Below, piece after piece: positions 53,391-61,910 of a stretch of DNA of 64,000 nucleotides; position 1 is the first letter of the stretch, and each line of letters opens with the position of its first letter. A program made the position numbers and the translations under genes. A model generated the notes under the pieces. That model was given only the letters and a program-made list of their open reading frames with translations, was not told where the DNA came from and ran no database searches. The DNA is from Capsulimonadaceae bacterium. Its GTDB lineage: Bacteria > Armatimonadota > Armatimonadia > Armatimonadales > Capsulimonadaceae. The stretch covers positions 186,001-250,000 of the forward strand of contig JARLGU010000012.1 in assembly GCA_031292625.1 (NCBI GenBank), written 5' to 3'.

Positions 53391-54520
53391 GAATCGCCTT
53401 ATCGTTCCCTGGTTGCCATACGCGTGGAGGGGTCGAGAGGGTCGTCCTCGAATGTGCTCGCTTCCTTTCAGGCCGCGGCCACGATATCACCGTCTTTGCG
53501 AGCGAATTCGATCCCGCGATGCCGGACCAGGTGCACTGCGCGCCCGTCCATATCAGTGCGCATCCCACGTTCTTTCAGGGGCCGTCGTATCAGACAAATG
53601 CCGGTCGTGCGATCGCCGCAGGCGATTTCGATGTTCTAAATACTCATGGTTGCGTCTGTCCGGTTGACGGCGTTCACCGGGTCCATAGCGTTCACCGTGC
53701 GTGGCTTGAGTATAGCAAGTCGTTTCGCAAGCCGTTTTCAGCGGCTCGAATCAAGCAACTGCTCAATCCGTTGCATCCGGTTCTTTTGCGCATGGAGCGC
53801 GAACACTTCGGGCGGCGGCGGTACCGCAAGCTGATCGCGTTGACCGAGCAGGTTCGCGATGACTTGAAGCGATTCTATAACGTGCCCGAAGAAGATGTGG
53901 TCGTGGTGCCCAATGGGTTTGCGCCCAGCGAGTTTAATCCGGGACGACGGCAACGAGAGCGGGCCGCGCTTCGGTCTAAGCTCGGATTGAGCGACGACCA
54001 GTTTGCGCTGCTTTTCGTTGCGAATGAGCTTGAGCGAAAGGGCTACCCAGCCATTCTCGATGCCCTGTCGCGCCTTGACGATCCGTCGATGATCCTCCTG
54101 GTACTCGGTCGAACCGACGAGCGCGTGGTGATGGAACATGCGCGTCAGAAGGGCGTCGAGGCTCAGGTGCGGTATTGCGGCGCGACCAGAGATGTCGGCG
54201 CGTACCATGCGGCGTCGGACTTGTTCGTGCTGCCAACGCAATATGAAGCATTTTGCTTAGCAATTCTGGAAGCGTTGGGAAGCGGGCTTCCCGTAGTGAC
54301 GTCGAACGTGCCGGGGGCGCGCGATGCCATCCGGCCGGGCATGAACGGCCTATTGATCGAGGATCCTTGCAGCGCCAGCCAACTGGCGGATGCGATTGAC
54401 GCTTTTCGGCGACGCGACGACTTGGAAGATCTTGCCTGGAAGATTTCCGCGTCAGCAGTCGAATACGAATGGCCTGCCGTGCTCGCGCGATACGAGGAGG
54501 TTCTGTTGAAATGCGCATGA
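53387..54520 (+). CDS. GT4 family glycosyltransferase
   Basis: 377 residues from ATG 53387 (GGGAG upstream), overlapping the ligase stop. GGVERVVLECARFLSGRGHD is the GT-B N-terminal loop, FVANELERKGYPAILDAL opens the C-domain, and TQYEAFCLAILEALGSGLPVV near residue 284 carries E-X7-E. It overlaps the next gene by 10 bp. Confidence 0.86.
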   Translation: MRIALSFPGCHTRGGVERVVLECARFLSGRGHDITVFASEFDPAMPDQVHCAPVHISAHPTFFQGPSYQTNAGRAIAAGDFDVLNTHGCVCPVDGVHRVHSVHRAWLEYSKSFRKPFSAARIKQLLNPLHPVLLRMEREHFGRRRYRKLIALTEQVRDDLKRFYNVPEEDVVVVPNGFAPSEFNPGRRQRERAALRSKLGLSDDQFALLFVANELERKGYPAILDALSRLDDPSMILLVLGRTDERVVMEHARQKGVEAQVRYCGATRDVGAYHAASDLFVLPTQYEAFCLAILEALGSGLPVVTSNVPGARDAIRPGMNGLLIEDPCSASQLADAIDAFRRRDDLEDLAWKISASAVEYEWPAVLARYEEVLLKCA

Positions 54521-55755
54521 TGATGTCTCAGTCAACCAATACGCTGGCGTCCCCTCTGGCCTCGTCGCTGAATACTCGCGACGCCGGGGCGAGGCTTCTC
54601 CCGGCTGTCCTGCTGTTGACGGACTCCGATTCGTACAACGGAACCGAGCGCCACATTATGGACTTGGCGAGCGGTCTTCGGGCGCTGGATGCTCCGGTGA
54701 CGATTGGGTGTCCGGCTGACTCCCCGCTCGCATCCAAGGCGATTCAGGACGGGTTTATCACGATCGGAATCGAGAAGCGAGGCGCCTTCGATTTGACGGC
54801 AGTCCGGCAATTGCAGACCTTGTTGCGAACCCACCAGATCGACATTATTCATGCGCACAATGGGCGCACGGGCGTCCTGGCAGGTATGGCGGCGGGACTT
54901 GCCGGCAGGGGAGCGTGCATCACCACGCAGCATTTTATCGAGCCGGCGCGTGCGTCGCGCCGTGGCTTGAGCGCGCTTGTGTCTCGCCAGATCCACGCGT
55001 TCGCGGGGCGCAAACTGGCACATGTTATTGCGGTGTCCGAGGCGGCGCGGCGCGGCATCATCGGCCGCGGCGAGATGCCGCCGCATAAGGTGAGCGTCGT
55101 TCCCAACGGCATCGTAGCGCCGAATGTGCAGACGCTTACGCCTCCGGAACAGGTTCGCGCCTCGCTTGGCGTTTCGCCGGCGACGCCACTGGTCGTCTGT
55201 GTGGCGCGTCTTGAAGTCGAGAAAGATATATCGAGCCTGATCCGTGCGATGGTGCTGTTGACGGCCTCGTTTCCGGAGTGCCAGTGCGTTGTGGCAGGAG
55301 AGGGAAGCGAGCGAAAGCATCTTGAGGCGCTAATTGCTTCGGAGCGGATGGAAGCAAACGTTCGCCTGTTGGGCTACCGTTCGGACGCGCTATCGTTGAT
55401 CAACGCATCGGACGTTCTTGTGCTTCCAAGCCTTTCGGAGCCTTTTGGTTTGGTTCTCCTTGAGGCGATGGCGCTTGCAAAGCCGGTTGTCGCGACGACG
55501 GCGGGCGGTCCGCTGGAGATTGTTTTGCAGGGCCTTACCGGTCTCCTGTCGCCGCCGTCCAAGCCGGCGGCGTTGGCCGAATCGCTCCTATCGGTGGTCG
55601 CCGATCCGGAGCGGGCCACGAAGATGGGGCGCGCCGGACAGGAGCGCTATTGGGAGAAGTTCACGGCCAAGGCAATGGCGGCGTCCGTTCTGGATATCTA
55701 CGTCCGATCCTTCCGGCCGCGTCCGGAAGCGGCGCTCGAGGGTTCGGCGGTTTAG
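54511..55755 (+). CDS. GT4 family glycosyltransferase
   Basis: 414 residues from ATG 54511; ATGs 6 and 9 bases later are alternatives. LLTDSDSYNGTERHIMDLAS starts the GT-B fold after a ~30-residue Ser/Thr-rich leader, VARLEVEKDISSLIRAM opens the C-domain, and SLSEPFGLVLLEAMALAKP near residue 309 gives E-X7-E. A 74-bp gap separates it from the last gene of the locus. Confidence 0.86.
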   Translation: MRMMMSQSTNTLASPLASSLNTRDAGARLLPAVLLLTDSDSYNGTERHIMDLASGLRALDAPVTIGCPADSPLASKAIQDGFITIGIEKRGAFDLTAVRQLQTLLRTHQIDIIHAHNGRTGVLAGMAAGLAGRGACITTQHFIEPARASRRGLSALVSRQIHAFAGRKLAHVIAVSEAARRGIIGRGEMPPHKVSVVPNGIVAPNVQTLTPPEQVRASLGVSPATPLVVCVARLEVEKDISSLIRAMVLLTASFPECQCVVAGEGSERKHLEALIASERMEANVRLLGYRSDALSLINASDVLVLPSLSEPFGLVLLEAMALAKPVVATTAGGPLEIVLQGLTGLLSPPSKPAALAESLLSVVADPERATKMGRAGQERYWEKFTAKAMAASVLDIYVRSFRPRPEAALEGSAV

Positions 55756-55829
55756 CGTATGATCGAAACTTTGCGTCAGCATTGGAAAGCTATAGCCGAG
55801 GATCGTATGAAAGCTAGGAGTGTTTCACT

Positions 55830-57068
55830 ATGCGCATTCTTTTAATATCGCACACCTGTCAATCTTCCACCGAAGGTCAGCCGAAGGCCCATGTGCTCGG
55901 CATGACGCCTGAGATCGATTTGCACGTACTCGTGCCGGATCGGTGGCTGCATTACGGCAAATGGCGAGCCCCAGAGGCGCCTCCCGACGCCTCGTTCAAA
56001 ATGATTACTGGCAAGATTCAACGTCCCTGGTCTGGTCCGGCGCAATGGTATTTCCATACGTATCAGAATCTCAAGGACATTCTGGACGAACTTCGTCCCG
56101 ACGTCGTCGACCTGTGGGAGGAGCCCTGGAACTATCTGAGCGATCAGGTTTGCCGCTTGCGCGACCGCTATTATCCGGAGATGCGCATCGTCTCAGAGAC
56201 CGAGCAAAATATCGATAAGCATCTTCCGTTTCCATTTGAGCAGTACCGGTCCCGGACGCTTCGATCGGCCGACTATTTGATCGGTCGCAGCATCGAGGCC
56301 GTGAAGGTCGTTCGGGATAAGGGCTATACGGGCCCAGCCGCGATCGTCCCAAATGCTGTCGACGACAGTCTGTTTCGCCCGCAGGACCGCGACGCATGCC
56401 GCCGCGAGCTCGGCCTATCCGGTTTCGTTGTCGGCTATGTGGGCCGGGTGGTGCCGGAAAAGGGGTTGGTCGACGTGATCGATATGCTGGCGTTCGCCCC
56501 TGAACAGGTGAACGTCTTGATTGTGGGCGACGGTCCGATCCGCGAAGAATTGGAACTGCATGCGACGACGGTTGGCGTCTCGTCACGTGTTAAATTCCTA
56601 TCCGGCCGCTCGCTCGACGAGCTTCCTCGCATCATGGGGGCGATGGATACGCTCGTGTTGCCGTCGCGAACGACTCAGCGTTGGAAGGAGCAGTTTGGAC
56701 GTGTGCTGATCGAGGCGCAGTCTTGCGGCATTCCGGTGATTGGGAGCGACTCGGGCGCGATCCCGGATGTGGTTGGCGGAGCGGGATTGGTGGTGCCGGA
56801 AGGCGAGCCGTTGGCGCTTGCGCATGCTGTCCGGGATCTGCTCTACGATCAGCCGTTGCTCGACGAGATGGGGTCGGTCGGACGCCAGCAGGTTGCGGAG
56901 CGCTATACGTGGTACAAGGTTGCGCGCAACATGGTTACGATCTACGAGGATGTATTGAGAAGGCCGGTAAGCAGCCAGTCGCCAGGGCGTCCACAACTGC
57001 CGCCGATCGGCCGCGAGCCTCGCGAGATCAGTCCGTCGCCTGACTTCAGCAGCTTTGCCAAGGGTTAG
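55830..57068 (+). CDS. GT4 family glycosyltransferase
   Basis: 412 residues with AGGAG ten bases before the ATG. GYVGRVVPEKGLVDVIDMLA near residue 193 and TQRWKEQFGRVLIEAQSCGI near 288 are GT4 C-domain features. It ends the exopolysaccharide locus; the next genes are convergent with only 23 bp between stops. The C-terminal ~35 residues are Pro/Ser-rich and probably disordered. Confidence 0.85.
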   Translation: MRILLISHTCQSSTEGQPKAHVLGMTPEIDLHVLVPDRWLHYGKWRAPEAPPDASFKMITGKIQRPWSGPAQWYFHTYQNLKDILDELRPDVVDLWEEPWNYLSDQVCRLRDRYYPEMRIVSETEQNIDKHLPFPFEQYRSRTLRSADYLIGRSIEAVKVVRDKGYTGPAAIVPNAVDDSLFRPQDRDACRRELGLSGFVVGYVGRVVPEKGLVDVIDMLAFAPEQVNVLIVGDGPIREELELHATTVGVSSRVKFLSGRSLDELPRIMGAMDTLVLPSRTTQRWKEQFGRVLIEAQSCGIPVIGSDSGAIPDVVGGAGLVVPEGEPLALAHAVRDLLYDQPLLDEMGSVGRQQVAERYTWYKVARNMVTIYEDVLRRPVSSQSPGRPQLPPIGREPREISPSPDFSSFAKG

Positions 57069-57091
57069 ACAGGCGTAAAATGTCGATTGCT

Positions 57092-57547
57092 TTATCGCAA
57101 CCGCCGCCAAAACGAGCAGCAGCTTCCGCTGCTGTTCGCGGCGCAGGTATACATCTTGCTGGCAGCGCAGAATCCGAGAGCGCCCGCGGTCTTTGCGATG
57201 CCAATCAAGCCTAGGAAGATCCAGCCGGCAAGCGCCGTCGCGTGAAACGACAGAAGCAGGCCGTCGAGAGCGAAGAGCGCAAAGCCGAAGAAATGGGCAA
57301 AGCGCATCGCGTTTTCATCGAGCATTTCAATCGGGGACGGGCGAAGCTTCTCAAACGTGACATCCCACAGCACGATCAATGGGGCGCGCCCAACTCTCAG
57401 CAGCGCGGACAACAGCATGATGACCCCCGCCGCGACTACAAGCTGCGTCGAATGGAATGCCAGCGCGAGCCACGTGAGCGCTGCGAGCGAGTAACGGCAG
57501 AACGCGAACGATTGCTTGTGAATGGGAACGTGGTTGTGTCGTGTCAT
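57092..57547 (-). CDS. DUF4395 membrane protein with Cys-rich tail
   Basis: 151 residues. Four hydrophobic helices and the DUF4395 pattern LRPSPIEMLDENAMRFAHFF with a C-terminal GFCAASKMYTC, where DUF4395 proteins usually have two nearby Cys. The last 20 residues add further Cys (SGSCCS), possibly a metal or redox site. Its ATG overlaps the stop of the methyltransferase gene (ATGA), so the two are translationally coupled. Function unknown. Confidence 0.72.
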   Translation of the reverse strand: MTRHNHVPIHKQSFAFCRYSLAALTWLALAFHSTQLVVAAGVIMLLSALLRVGRAPLIVLWDVTFEKLRPSPIEMLDENAMRFAHFFGFALFALDGLLLSFHATALAGWIFLGLIGIAKTAGALGFCAASKMYTCAANSSGSCCSFWRRLR

Positions 57548-58170
57548 CGATCGATTCTCCGAGGCGCGTATAGCCTTGGAAACAGCATCCCGACCCGCTG
57601 TTGATACCCTCCGTAATCCGAAAACCTCTCCGACAACATCTTTTCCTCCAGCGACGCCCGGTAGTACATCGCTGGGACGAATACGATCGTTGTGGCGAGT
57701 GCGGCGGCGACGTTTTGGTAGAGCAGCGCGGAACCGTAAAACATCCAGATCAGCGACGAATAGAGCGGATGGCGGGCGATCGAAAATACTCCGCTCGTTA
57801 CGAGGGTTTGGTCTTCGTAGAGGGTGGCCTGGTTGGCCCAGTTCTGTCCGAGCGCAATCCTCCCGAGCAAGTTGACGACGCAACCCGCAATCATCAGCGC
57901 CGCGCCAAGAACCTCGACGCCGATTCGCGCGTGATCGCCTTCAATCGGGAATGCGCCAAGCTTCCGTGAGATCAGCAGATAGACGCACGCGAAGAACGCC
58001 AACATGCCGGCAGTCGCCACGACGCTTGGCCGTCGATCCGCGACGGCCCGCCCACTCCTTGCTACCGCGAAGTTGCGAAAGACCGCAGCCAGTACGAGGG
58101 TGGTCGTCGCGGGGGCAACCAGCCTCGTACTGAGATCGATGATTGCGGCGGTGCAGCACGGTGTGTTCAT
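57544..58170 (-). CDS. Isoprenylcysteine carboxylmethyltransferase-like membrane enzyme
   Basis: 208 residues, five or six hydrophobic helices. The SAM-binding C-terminal region SGVFSIARHPLYSSLIW and the following EEKMLSERFSDYGGYQQRVG match the bacterial ICMT/PEMT group. These enzymes methylate carboxylates, lipids or small molecules at the membrane; the bacterial substrate is usually unknown. It lies 20 bp after the GH4 stop, with a TATAAT box over that stop that could give a nearly leaderless transcript. Confidence 0.75.
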   Translation of the reverse strand: MNTPCCTAAIIDLSTRLVAPATTTLVLAAVFRNFAVARSGRAVADRRPSVVATAGMLAFFACVYLLISRKLGAFPIEGDHARIGVEVLGAALMIAGCVVNLLGRIALGQNWANQATLYEDQTLVTSGVFSIARHPLYSSLIWMFYGSALLYQNVAAALATTIVFVPAMYYRASLEEKMLSERFSDYGGYQQRVGMLFPRLYAPRRIDR

Positions 58171-58190
58171 GAGCTATCCATCCGACGCAA

Positions 58191-59609
58191 TTATACCGAG
58201 GCCAGCTTGATGAAGCGATTGGCGATCACCAGCGCGGGGTCGAGCGGCACCTCGGCCCGGACGACGTCCTTGGGGATGGCGATCGGTTTCACCGTGCGCG
58301 GCTTCTTGCCTGCAAATTGCCGCAGATAAGGCTCTTGCGCCGTCATCATTTCCGTCGTCATGTCGCGAATCTCCTGGAGCGTCAGCACCGATGCCGTCAG
58401 CGGGTCAAGCGCGGCGGCGTGGACGACAAGCTCCGGGTCGCCGGTAAAACACGCCTCGACCGCTAGCCCTTGCACCGTGACGTTGGTCATGTTCAACGCC
58501 GCGCACTGAGGCGGCAGATCGCCGACGACCGTCGGGTGTAGCCCCAGTTTGTCGACGAAGATCGGAACCTCCACGCAGCAGCCGTCCGGCAGGTTCGTGA
58601 TGTAGCCGTCGTTGCGAATGTTGCCGTTGAGCCGGAATACGTCGCCGGTTTCCAGCGCTTCGATGATGTGCGAACAGTATTCGGCGCTTCGCGGACCCAG
58701 CTTGGCGGATTCGATCGAAAGCGGATCGGTCGCCGCGAATTTTTCCGCGAGCATGACGCAATACTTGTAGTACGCGCCGCTCTCGCCGCCGAAATCCGGC
58801 TCATCGCAGTAGAGGTCGAGCGCCTTTTGGTTCTTACGGAAATAGGGCAGGTACTCCGAGAGATGTCCCGTGCTTTCGGTCATAAAGTAGCCGAATTGGC
58901 GCATCACTTCGCCGCGCACCTTTTCGTTGACGTAATGACCGGGCTCCTCGAACCGGTCCCGCAGGGTGGGATAAAGGTCGCGGCCTTCGTGTTCGAGGCG
59001 CAGAAACCACGCCATGTGATTGATCCCGGCGGCGAGGAAGTCGATCTTGTCCTTCGGAATGCCGACGTAGCTGCCGATCAGGTCCATCGTGGTCTGGACG
59101 CCGTGGCAGAGGCCGACGAATTGCAGGCCGGGAATCTTGCCGAGCGCCCAGCAGCACATCGCCATCGGGTTTGCATAGTTGAACAATACGGCGTTCGGGC
59201 AGAGCTCTTGCATATCGCGGGCGATATCGAGGAGGGCCGGAATGTGACGCAGCGCGCGGAAGATGCCGCCAGGTCCCATCGTGTCCCCGATGCACTGATC
59301 GACGCCGTAGCGCAGAGGAATCTCGTAATCCTGGCGAAACTCTTCGAGACCGCCCGCTTGGATCATGACGATCACGTAGTCGGCATCCTTGAGCGCCTCC
59401 CTGCGATCGGTGGTTGCCGTGACCGTTGCATCGACGTGGTTCTCATCGATCATGCGCTGGACGAACGCGTGCATCTTGTCGAGACGCCTGTGCGTGAGCG
59501 CCATCAGGCGGTATTCGCTGCCTGCAAGCGCGGGAGTTGCGAGGAAATCCGACATCAGCGTCTTGCCGAAAACGAGGCTGCCGGCTCCGATTAGCGCTAT
59601 TCTTGCCAT
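58191..59609 (-). CDS. GH4 family glycosidase (alpha-galactosidase/MelA-like)
   Basis: 472 residues. N-terminal NAD-binding GAGSLVFGKTL, then NYANPMAMCCWALG, GLCHGVQTTMDL near residue 175 (Cys and His of the Mn2+ site) and GINHMAWFLRLEHEG near 203. GH4 enzymes oxidise C3 with NAD+, eliminate the glycoside and need Mn2+. The sequence fits the MelA-like, non-phosphorylated substrate group better than 6-phospho-glucosidases, but this is not certain. Cytoplasmic. It lies 34 bp after the FG-GAP gene and close to a Gfo/Idh dehydrogenase gene. Confidence 0.87.
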   Translation of the reverse strand: MARIALIGAGSLVFGKTLMSDFLATPALAGSEYRLMALTHRRLDKMHAFVQRMIDENHVDATVTATTDRREALKDADYVIVMIQAGGLEEFRQDYEIPLRYGVDQCIGDTMGPGGIFRALRHIPALLDIARDMQELCPNAVLFNYANPMAMCCWALGKIPGLQFVGLCHGVQTTMDLIGSYVGIPKDKIDFLAAGINHMAWFLRLEHEGRDLYPTLRDRFEEPGHYVNEKVRGEVMRQFGYFMTESTGHLSEYLPYFRKNQKALDLYCDEPDFGGESGAYYKYCVMLAEKFAATDPLSIESAKLGPRSAEYCSHIIEALETGDVFRLNGNIRNDGYITNLPDGCCVEVPIFVDKLGLHPTVVGDLPPQCAALNMTNVTVQGLAVEACFTGDPELVVHAAALDPLTASVLTLQEIRDMTTEMMTAQEPYLRQFAGKKPRTVKPIAIPKDVVRAEVPLDPALVIANRFIKLASV

Positions 59610-59643
59610 TTGTTTTTCCCTGTAGGATACCCGTCGTTAGACC

Positions 59644-60729
59644 TTACAGACCTTCGTTATAAAACACGTGCAGACCGTCTTTTCCTGGCGCGATCACATC
59701 CAGCCGTCCGGTTCCTCGAAGATCGGCGAGCGCGAACTGGATGCCGCATCCGGCGCCGACGCCTTGCGGGCCGTAGGTGATCACCTGCTTGCTAAACGAT
59801 TCGCCGTTCCATTTGAAATAGTAGATCCCGAGATCGTCCATTTCCCCGGCCTCGCGACCGTTATGCGCCCGGTGGCGCTTTCCGGTGACCAGTTCGTTTT
59901 GGCCGTCGCCATCGATGTCCGCCCATTGAATGTCGTGGTACTGCGCGTTGAACGGGTCGATCGGATGCGCGATCCATGCCCGCTCGCCGCCGGTTGCGAT
60001 GCGCTGCTCAAACCACGAGAGGCCGTAACCGTGTCCCGATCCCACGATGATGTCATTGACGCCGTCGCCGTTAACATCCACCACAAGGATTGGGACGCTT
60101 GCGCCGCCGCCGAGCTCGAAATCGGGGTGAAACTCCCATGGTCCGGCGAGCGGATCGCCAAGCGATTTCAGCCAGCCATTGTTCAGGACGAACTCGCCGC
60201 GCCCATCGCCATCGATGTCCCCGAAGCCCAGACCGTGCCCCTGGGGAACGTCGCGGATGACATGGCTCGTAAAATCGCCTGCCGGCCGCCCGGCTGCGTC
60301 GATGACGAGTTTGTAGACGACAAGCGGGTGGCCGGGCGTGTTCGGAACGAGTTCGACGCGGCCGTCGCCATCGACATCCCACGCGCGCGTCGTTTCGACG
60401 TTGCCGGTCGAGGCGATGATGTGCTCGGGCCAGTCCGCATTGGGTCGACCCGGATTCTCGCGCCAGCGGAGCGTGTTGCCCCACCATCCGCCGGTGACAA
60501 TGTCGAGGTAGCCGTTTCCGTTTATGTCCAAAGGAATGGTCGAGAAGTCGTCGTAATATTCGTCGTACCGGCGCACGTCTCCTATTCGGTGACGCTTCCG
60601 GAAATCGGGTCCCTGGTACCAAAAGCCCCCGGATACAATATCGAGGATGCCGTCCTTATTCACGTCGAACACTGCGGCTGCTTCAAAGCTCTCGGCGGCG
60701 ATAAGAACATTCTTGAATTTGAGAGGCAT
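59644..60729 (-). CDS. FG-GAP/VCBS repeat protein without signal peptide
   Basis: 361 residues from ATG 60729 (GGAGAAACAAGA before it). Seven calcium-loop-like repeats occur in order: DVNKDGILDIV, DINGNGYLDIV, DVDGDGRVELV, DIDGDGRGEFV, DVNGDGVNDII, DIDGDGQNELV and DLRGTGRLDVI, consistent with a seven-bladed beta propeller. No signal peptide or membrane helix is present, whereas such propellers are usually exported. It overlaps the 3' end of the Gfo/Idh gene by 70 bp and precedes GH4 in the same operon. Role unknown; Ca2+ or sugar binding is possible. Confidence 0.8.
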   Translation of the reverse strand: MPLKFKNVLIAAESFEAAAVFDVNKDGILDIVSGGFWYQGPDFRKRHRIGDVRRYDEYYDDFSTIPLDINGNGYLDIVTGGWWGNTLRWRENPGRPNADWPEHIIASTGNVETTRAWDVDGDGRVELVPNTPGHPLVVYKLVIDAAGRPAGDFTSHVIRDVPQGHGLGFGDIDGDGRGEFVLNNGWLKSLGDPLAGPWEFHPDFELGGGASVPILVVDVNGDGVNDIIVGSGHGYGLSWFEQRIATGGERAWIAHPIDPFNAQYHDIQWADIDGDGQNELVTGKRHRAHNGREAGEMDDLGIYYFKWNGESFSKQVITYGPQGVGAGCGIQFALADLRGTGRLDVIAPGKDGLHVFYNEGL

Positions 60730-61769
60730 TCTTGTTTCTCCAAAAGGTTCATATATTGGCGAGCGTTCACAAGGTCGAGCATGGCTTCCTGCGCGGTACA
60801 CGGCGGTTCGGCTTCGCCTTTGATTGCGCGAATAAAGTTGACCGCCTGCTGATACATCGCATGCGTGCTGGGCAGCGTTGGAGTGATATGCTCCGGCGCC
60901 TGGCCGTCCCCGGGATCGCGGAAAATCTCGACTTGGCCCGGCCGGTTGAGCGCGACGGGCGGCGGCAATGCGATCTTAATCCAACCGCGCTCGAATGCGA
61001 CGAAGGCGGTTTCCTGCCAGTCAAGCGTCGTTTTGTACGGCGAGAATTCGATCACTCCTGGCACCCCGCTCTGGCTCGATCCCGCCAGTACGACCCCGGA
61101 CGGATCGGCATAACCTACCGTGTACGGCTCTCCAAGCAGATGCCGAAGCAAGTTGATCTGATGCGAGTAGGAGTTCATCAGGTGCTTGAACGCCTTGTCG
61201 CTGCCCCGCGGGACATCCGGTTCGATAAGCGGCACGGGCTCATCGGTGCGGATAACATCCCGGAAGCCTCCCGCAACCCAATCGCCAAGCGATACGGAAA
61301 TCCGGACATATTTCAATGCGCCGAGTTCCTTCGTCGTCTTGAGCCTGTCGATTTCGTCCTTTGCGTACATGGTTGCCGGATCGCTGCGCCGGTGATATCC
61401 CACCATTTGCCACGTTCCGCTTTCGGCCAGCGCACTCAGCATTCGTTCAGCGACCGGCAGCGAGATCGCGAGAGGCTTCTCCGTAAACACCGGGACGCCC
61501 GCTGCGTACAGCGGCGGAATGATCGTGCCGTGAAATGCGAACTGCTGAATGGCGACGATCCCGTCAAGCTCTTCGGCGGCGATCATTTCCTCGCCCGTCG
61601 CATAAGTCTTATCGATGCCGTATTTTCGTGCGACCGCATCGCGCAGTATGGGCCGCGGTTCGGCAATCGCCGCGACCTCGCATTCAGGAATGGTGATGTA
61701 GTTGCGTAAATGAGCTGCTTGCCCCATCGCACCTACTCCGGCGAAACCAATTCGGACTTTGTCAGTCAT
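60660..61769 (-). CDS. Gfo/Idh/MocA-family NAD(P)-dependent sugar dehydrogenase
   Basis: 369 residues from ATG 61769, with GAGGTGA eight bases upstream; GTG 61778 is less likely. Rossmann motif GFAGVGAMGQAAHL at the N-terminus and the family's VFTEKPLAISLPVAERM near residue 95, with the catalytic Lys in EKP. It oxidises or reduces a sugar or sugar acid. Its last ~23 codons overlap the FG-GAP gene in another frame. First gene of a probable operon with FG-GAP, GH4, methyltransferase and DUF4395, divergent from an AraC regulator. Confidence 0.87.
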   Translation of the reverse strand: MTDKVRIGFAGVGAMGQAAHLRNYITIPECEVAAIAEPRPILRDAVARKYGIDKTYATGEEMIAAEELDGIVAIQQFAFHGTIIPPLYAAGVPVFTEKPLAISLPVAERMLSALAESGTWQMVGYHRRSDPATMYAKDEIDRLKTTKELGALKYVRISVSLGDWVAGGFRDVIRTDEPVPLIEPDVPRGSDKAFKHLMNSYSHQINLLRHLLGEPYTVGYADPSGVVLAGSSQSGVPGVIEFSPYKTTLDWQETAFVAFERGWIKIALPPPVALNRPGQVEIFRDPGDGQAPEHITPTLPSTHAMYQQAVNFIRAIKGEAEPPCTAQEAMLDLVNARQYMNLLEKQECLSNSRMFLSPPRALKQPQCST

Positions 61770-61854
61770 CTTGGTCACCTCACGTTACGCCGCGATCATG
61801 TTGTCGAGAGAGCCGGCATTTTGGTTAGCGCGGCGCGACCTTCCTCTTGAAATC

Positions 61855-61869
61855 TTGAATTGAGTTCAA
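61855..61869. repeat. Small inverted repeat in divergent promoter region
   Basis: TTGAA (61855-61859) and TTCAA (61865-61869) flank a 5-base centre in the gap between the Gfo/Idh operon and the AraC gene. Confidence 0.3.
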
Positions 61870-61890
61870 TTGTAGCCTGATAGGCCATAA

Positions 61891-61910
61891 TGCGCTATGC
61901 ATGAAGCGCA
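61891..61910. promoter_or_regulatory. Inverted repeat over AraC start codon
   Basis: TGCGCT (61891-61896) and AGCGCA (61905-61910) flank the ATG at 61897. It could be an operator or a translation-blocking hairpin. Confidence 0.35.

Noticed and set aside
60660-60729. Possible frameshift joining the Gfo/Idh and FG-GAP genes
   Set aside because: The FG-GAP gene has its own good ribosome site and start, and the Gfo/Idh domain is complete before the overlap, so a 70-bp gene overlap is simpler.
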